NCBI RefSeq assembly: GCF_029227915.1
Contig: NC_079889.1
Coordinates: forward strand, 124,001 to 188,000
Reading direction: 5' to 3'
DNA length: 64,000 bases
Source: Hydractinia symbiolongicarpus
Lineage: Eukaryota > Cnidaria > Hydrozoa > Anthoathecata > Hydractiniidae
Numbering within the stretch: position 1 is the first letter of the stretch; the number at the start of each line of letters is the position of its first letter. Of the stretch, positions 59,391-64,000 are shown piece by piece. Position numbers and translations under genes: made by a program. The notes beneath the pieces were generated by a model. The model was not told the DNA's origin, made no database searches, and was given only the letters and a program-made list of their open reading frames with translations.

Positions 59391-60886
59391 ATGAAGAAAT
59401 GCGTTATCAGCATTGTATTTTTTATATTCATCCTGTTGCCTGAAAATATAACTTCCAGCGTAAGTTGCTTTCAATTTGTACTTTGTTTATAAACAATCCA
59501 CTATTTCTCACTTCATTTACAAACCGAATTTCCTCTGTTGTTGTTTCTTGAATCTTTGACGAACCTTTCTTTCAAACTGGAACTTCGCGACTCAAACAAA
59601 AGTTGAGCTAATGGCGGAAAAAAATTTTAGAACGGGAAGATAAATACAGAATCTTGAATAAACTTAAGCAAAGCAGAGCTCTTTTTTTATGTAACAGAGA
59701 ATTATTATGTATTACGAATATTAGATTTTGGTACCATAGGAAATGAATAGAGGAGGTCTTAAGATTCGGAAAACAACGTAACAAGGGTTGGTGTGGCTTA
59801 GTGAATAGTACTAGATTCGTTACGATGCGTTACAAAGGCTGGTAGGAGGGGGGGAAATAGCGAACTTGGGTGTTACGTTATTATTGAATTGCCCCTTGGT
59901 AAACTTACACATTAGCTCTCCAAACCCAATACCCAAGATCATCCGCTTGCTAGGCGATTGCTCTAATGTCTGCGCAATCGATGGGTATATAAAAATATAA
60001 ATGACTTGTCGGTGGCCCTGGATAAATCCACGGTTCGCCCGTCCTTTATTTGAAACATTTCGTTAGTCTCACAACAGCAGTTACAATTTTGCGTGACAGG
60101 CAGGTGTATACCGGTAATATAAGATAGATAATTACAACGGTGTGATTGTATTGGAAGAGTAAGTGTCGCTTACCATTGAGGCCTTCAAGACCACAATTCC
60201 CGGCCTAAAGTAAAAAGGGGAATGCGCCATAGAATTATTTTCTGGTTCAGCGCAAATATTTTTGACAGTTTTAGATGTTACACAGAGCTTACTTACAAAA
60301 GTTTTTAGATGCTACAATATTTGATGTAATAAAACATTAAGCTTATTAAGCTGAAAACTGCGGGAATGATGGACATTGTGAGTGGTAAAGAAACCTTACG
60401 TATAGGAGAAAGACAAAAATTTAAAATCGTTTTTCTTCTTTTTGGTAAAACTGAAATCACTCTCTCATAAGCGCCTCTTTGGTATCTTATCACACTTTCA
60501 TTGAGTATTTTGTTTTCGTCGAATTTCGACCAGTTATTATGACCGTGTGACGGCTAGGAGTCATTGTAATCCAGGAGAGCAGGCTAAGGGAGAAAATTTT
60601 GCTGACAACAAAGTTGTTTGCTTGTAACGAGAGGAAAGGATTTTAAATAAACAATTAAATAAATAAAGCAGTATGTTATTAACATTCAGAATTAATACTA
60701 TCAAGTTATTTTCATTTCTTTAAGTGTCCGCCAAAATGTGAAGGAGATTTGTGCTGGAGTGATATGGATTGTGGGAAAGGATCTGGATGTCAAGATGATA
60801 AAGGCTATTGCGTCAAGCACATGTGTACTAAACAGGGGTGTGCACCAATGACTCCCCTTGCTGCTCCTTCGGGCGGTGACGCTTAA
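59391..60886 (+). CDS. Small secreted eight-cysteine protein
   Basis: Exon 59391-59459 encodes a signal peptide (MKKCVISIVFFIFILLP, then ENITSS) and ends in phase 0 at GTAAGT. Exon 60725-60886 encodes a 53-residue mature part with Cys spacing C-x3-C-x4-C-x5-C-x5-C-x6-C-x4-C-x5-C. It contains LCWSDMDCGKGSGC and ends with a flexible Ala/Pro/Gly tail and TAA. The total is 76 residues. One exon for the signal and one for the cysteine core is a common plan for defence, matrix or venom peptides. I cannot match the spacing to a named family, and the short WSDMDC motif only faintly recalls WAP-type domains. AATAAA occurs at 60889 and again at 60981; the second suits a normal 3' UTR. Confidence 0.75.
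59998..60130 (+). mobile_element. CTAGTCGTTAGCC-family element, diverged, in intron of the cysteine-rich gene
   Basis: GACTTGTCGGTGGCCCTGGA, AAATCCACGGTTCGCCCGTC and GTGTATACCGGTAATATAAG in family order. Confidence 0.65.
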
Positions 60887-62770
60887 ATAATAAAACTATT
60901 TGATTATTGTAATTTGAACCTTTAGATTTTACAGAATCAGCACTACCAACATGCAGCGTGGCAAGAAATTTCCGGAACCAAATAAAAAATATATCTAGCT
61001 AGATAATTTCATTTGAAACTTTGAACACGCGCTATGGCACTTGTATTGTACTAACAAAATTCATTTCTTTTTCTTGGTTTCAAAATATTAAATTGTGCTA
61101 AAATGTGGGGAAAATACATGCTCCTTCCGTTCCCGCGCTTTTGTTGGTGCTGTGAATATGGATTATTTATTACTAACTACATTATTTATATTTCATTTAT
61201 TTTATTATGTATATATGATGTCTTCCGTGGTGATTATATATACGAACAAATATATTCACTTCACTTAGAATGAACCTCTACAGTAAATTCAATAACAAAT
61301 ATAGTTACAAATAGAATATATATCTGGTTACGCCTTATGGAATAATTAATTCCAATCATATATCAGTGATGAAGTGTTTCTGCATCACCATTCTCCTCCA
61401 TAAGTGTCTGTGTCTTTGTTGACTAAGGAGGTCTTGCAAAAAACACAACTTTTCGATTTGCCTCACTGTACCTGAAACTTATCCATTTTTAAGGAGAGTG
61501 TGCTTCCCCTGACTGTCTGTAACTTTTGATTGCCTCAAAAAATTCACTTTACATGTAGTGTTTCCAGCCCATTTGGTGCCATCTACTGACTGCTAACTGG
61601 CTTGTGTGACAAAAAAGAAATGTAGTTACAGTCAAAGGGGAGAAAAAGACAGCCATTAGGATGGAATCCCCAAAGAAATTAAAACATCCCGTTACTTACT
61701 TTAAACTTGTAGTAGCTGAAATCTACGGGATGTTAACTAATGGAAAAAGATAAATTAAAATGTAAGGTGATAAAATTGAAAAACCTAGAATTTCTATTTC
61801 TTTTTGCTACGATGGTCAAAATTATAGTCATGTCGTCACAAAATTATCCTTATATATTATTCCTTTTAATTTGAGCCCTCTTCATAGAATCTTTACGCCC
61901 ATGTAACATTACCCCATGAGGGCGTACGTTTATTGTTTGAGCTTGTGTTGGGATACATATTGTGAAAAACATTTTTGTTTTAAATCCAATTTTGATGTAA
62001 CAAAGCGACAAACTTAAGCAGAAATTAGTTTATTTCGGCGCCCTATTATACCTCTAAATGGCATCAAAACAAGTCAAAGTCTTATATTCTGATTATATTT
62101 TGTCTATGGAGTATATGGTAGTTTGGTCGGAGAAGTCGTATTAATTAAAGGTCCAAATGTGCCAAAAATGCGATGGAAAAAGCGAAAGTAATAAATGTTA
62201 TTAAGAACAAGGTTGTATTAATAAGAAGAGTTAAAAGTAGAAATTTTCATCCAAACTCTGGTACATGCGTAGTTATTGATCGCCCGTTAGCAACACGATA
62301 AAGAGTATGCATCTCCACCACGTCGACGAAGAGAATCGCAGAGAATGCAAACGCTATAAGAAAGTTATTAGAACAGTGACAACGACTGTCACGGGGGGGA
62401 GTGCGGAGAACAGTGTATATGAAACAATAGGGTTGTTATTCTTATTTACCGCAATTTAATTGGTTAGCCAATTAGGCGTGTATGTTTTTGAACATGTGCT
62501 CACAGTTGAAAAAACATACCTTGAAGGAACTCGCACGTTTTCTTATAAGGGTATACTTACTTTATTTGCTTACTGCGTAGCGTACAATGAAAGTAGAAAT
62601 TTTTTTCTTGTTTGACCAACTGCTTTACTCCATTATGTCTCGGTACGTTTATCATTATGTCTCTTCCAAAAGAACAATTTAGGTTTTTGTTTACGGTGTT
62701 TGACATGCTTTATAACGAGCACTGTGATGGAGAGTGATTGGAATCGGATTGGATATAATACATCAGTAAT
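60887..62770. other. Intergenic DNA, nothing recognised
   Basis: AT-rich with no convincing open frame, tRNA or family element. TAATATACG-like runs occur near 61200. Confidence 0.5.
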
Positions 62771-62778
62771 TATATAAG
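62771..62778 (+). promoter_or_regulatory. TATA box candidate before the 62886 frame
   Basis: TATATAAG lies 115 bases before the ATG, the same spacing as at the cysteine-rich gene. Confidence 0.35.
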
Positions 62779-62885
62779 AAACCGGGCGACAGGTACAGCT
62801 TCACTGCAGTTTTTCGCAAATCGTTTTCAATTTGTTTGATAACAGAACTAACAAAATTGTAGGCCTGTCTACGCATTTAAAGTAT

Positions 62886-63065
62886 ATGCGTCAACATCGC
62901 TTACTGGAGCATACACAAAAGATTTCTCTTGTCACAATGGCTGTATATTTGTTGGTGGTTTTAAAAGTTGGGACGAGTCAACAATCAATCGCTTGTAAAC
63001 TGAAAAACACCCACAATGAATATGAAATATATCGAATTAGAATCATGAAATTCAAAAAAAACTGA
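62886..63065 (+). CDS. Candidate small protein with signal-anchor-like segment
   Basis: An ATG opens a 59-residue frame. After a polar start it has a hydrophobic run (ISLVTMAVYLLVVLKVGTS) that could be a signal peptide or anchor, then SQQSIACKLKN and a basic end. A TATA-like box lies at a sensible distance. There is only one Cys and no recognised family, and the 3' part could be intron. It may be the first exon of a longer gene or chance. Confidence 0.25.
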   Translation: MRQHRLLEHTQKISLVTMAVYLLVVLKVGTSQQSIACKLKNTHNEYEIYRIRIMKFKKN

Positions 63066-64000
63066 TTGGACTGGTGGCAAAAACTTAGCCAAAAAGGTTT
63101 CAATTAAAAAAGTTTTGAGCAATATCTTATAAGTGGTGACGCTATCAACAAACTTTTTGAAAAAATGTTAATCATACAAATAATAATAATATACAAGTTT
63201 CATAACAACAGAGGAGGTATTTCAAAAGACATTAAAACTTTAATTTGTAGCGAACCATCCCCCTACCTCTCCCCTATAAGCGGTCCTAATGAATCGATAA
63301 AGCACCATCTTTTTTTAACGCCTGCACATGTAAACGAAATAAATCTCTTATTTATATCGTACCAACCGTGTTTTGGTGTGCCAGCGATCCTTTAATTAAC
63401 GACTCCTCTTTTTAACACCCTCTTCTACTAAACGCCCCCTAACATAATCCTGTTTTAATGGCATATCGGAAAAGTGGGATGCAGGATGTGAGATGTTGAC
63501 CAGGACACGGGATGCAGGAAGCAAAAAAATTTCGAAATAAAATAGTGACATTTTTTTCTCGCCATGGATTCAACGCACGAAAAACTCGATAGTGAATAAA
63601 TACCTTTTTGTTTATTTTTAACAGATTTAACAAAGTATAACGAAAAATAACAGAACTTTAACAAATTTAAAAAAAATATGAATTATGAAAAACACGAAGG
63701 ATAAGAAAAGGCGACTTTGTTTACTTTTTGCTGGTCAATTAGTACAAATAATAACCAAAGATTAATTTCCATCCTTCTAAAAGCATTTGTAAACTTCAAG
63801 AAATATCGCAAAAACCTAATTTCGCGACAAATTTAATTCTCACGAAAATTATTTTCTATATTTCCTTTTGTTTACTTGGTTGTTTGATGGGAAGTCAACC
63901 AATAACACCAATGGAAATCCGTACTAACCAATATTAACGAAACAAAAATTAATTTTCTTGATCATTTCGATCGGTAGTTTGTAATTTGTAGCGTGGATAG
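63066..64000. other. Non-coding to the window end
   Basis: Contains AACGCCCCC and AACACCCTCTT blocks near 63400-63440 that resemble the AAGCGCCC repeat at 47150-47390. No gene seen. Confidence 0.45.

Overview
The window is eukaryotic: AT-rich DNA with short exons, GT-AG introns mostly of 0.1-1.6 kb, and many tRNA-derived SINEs, foldback elements and minisatellites. An unusually long tetra-repeat CNGK-type channel gene, a claudin-like gene, an NPC2-like gene, a K2P-like gene and a small cysteine-rich secreted protein point to an early-branching marine metazoan. A cnidarian, possibly a hydrozoan, is my best guess; the organism is inferred from gene content and was not identified.

Layout. 1-3403: intron or upstream DNA of the first gene, with a 1.24 kb foldback element and dispersed repeats. 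3404-31000 (+): 41 exons (about 1,840 codons) of a CNGK-like channel, one polypeptide with four concatenated cyclic-nucleotide-gated K+ channel units. The window enters at the pore of repeat 1 and then holds repeats 2, 3 and 4 and the stop codon. All four pores read GYGD. The four nucleotide-binding domains differ: 2 and 3 keep the key residues, 1 is altered and 4 is degenerate. 31001-37170: repeat-rich intergenic DNA. 37171-38732 (+): a two-exon K2P-like protein in which both selectivity filters are lost although the fold is kept. 40671-46813 (+): a three-exon gene for a 1,501-residue, largely disordered protein with a 4.1 kb last exon, not recognised. 48230-51128 (-): a three-exon claudin/PMP22-superfamily protein of 176 residues. 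54797-56760 (+): an NPC2-like lipid-binding protein whose signal-peptide exon appears to be one base out of frame. 59391-60886 (+): a two-exon, 76-residue secreted eight-cysteine protein. 62886-63065 (+): a weak candidate for another small secreted protein.

The genes do not form an operon or one pathway. CNGK and the K2P-like gene are both K+-channel-family genes 6 kb apart, but they belong to different families and no functional link is visible. Two non-autonomous element families, one with CTCGTCCCCAGG ends and one with CTAGTCGTTAGCC ends, are dense between 32 and 60 kb and rare in the CNGK introns.

Exon borders were placed by eye from splice consensus, reading-frame phase and homology between repeats. 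They should be good to a base or so, but no alignment or transcript data were used.
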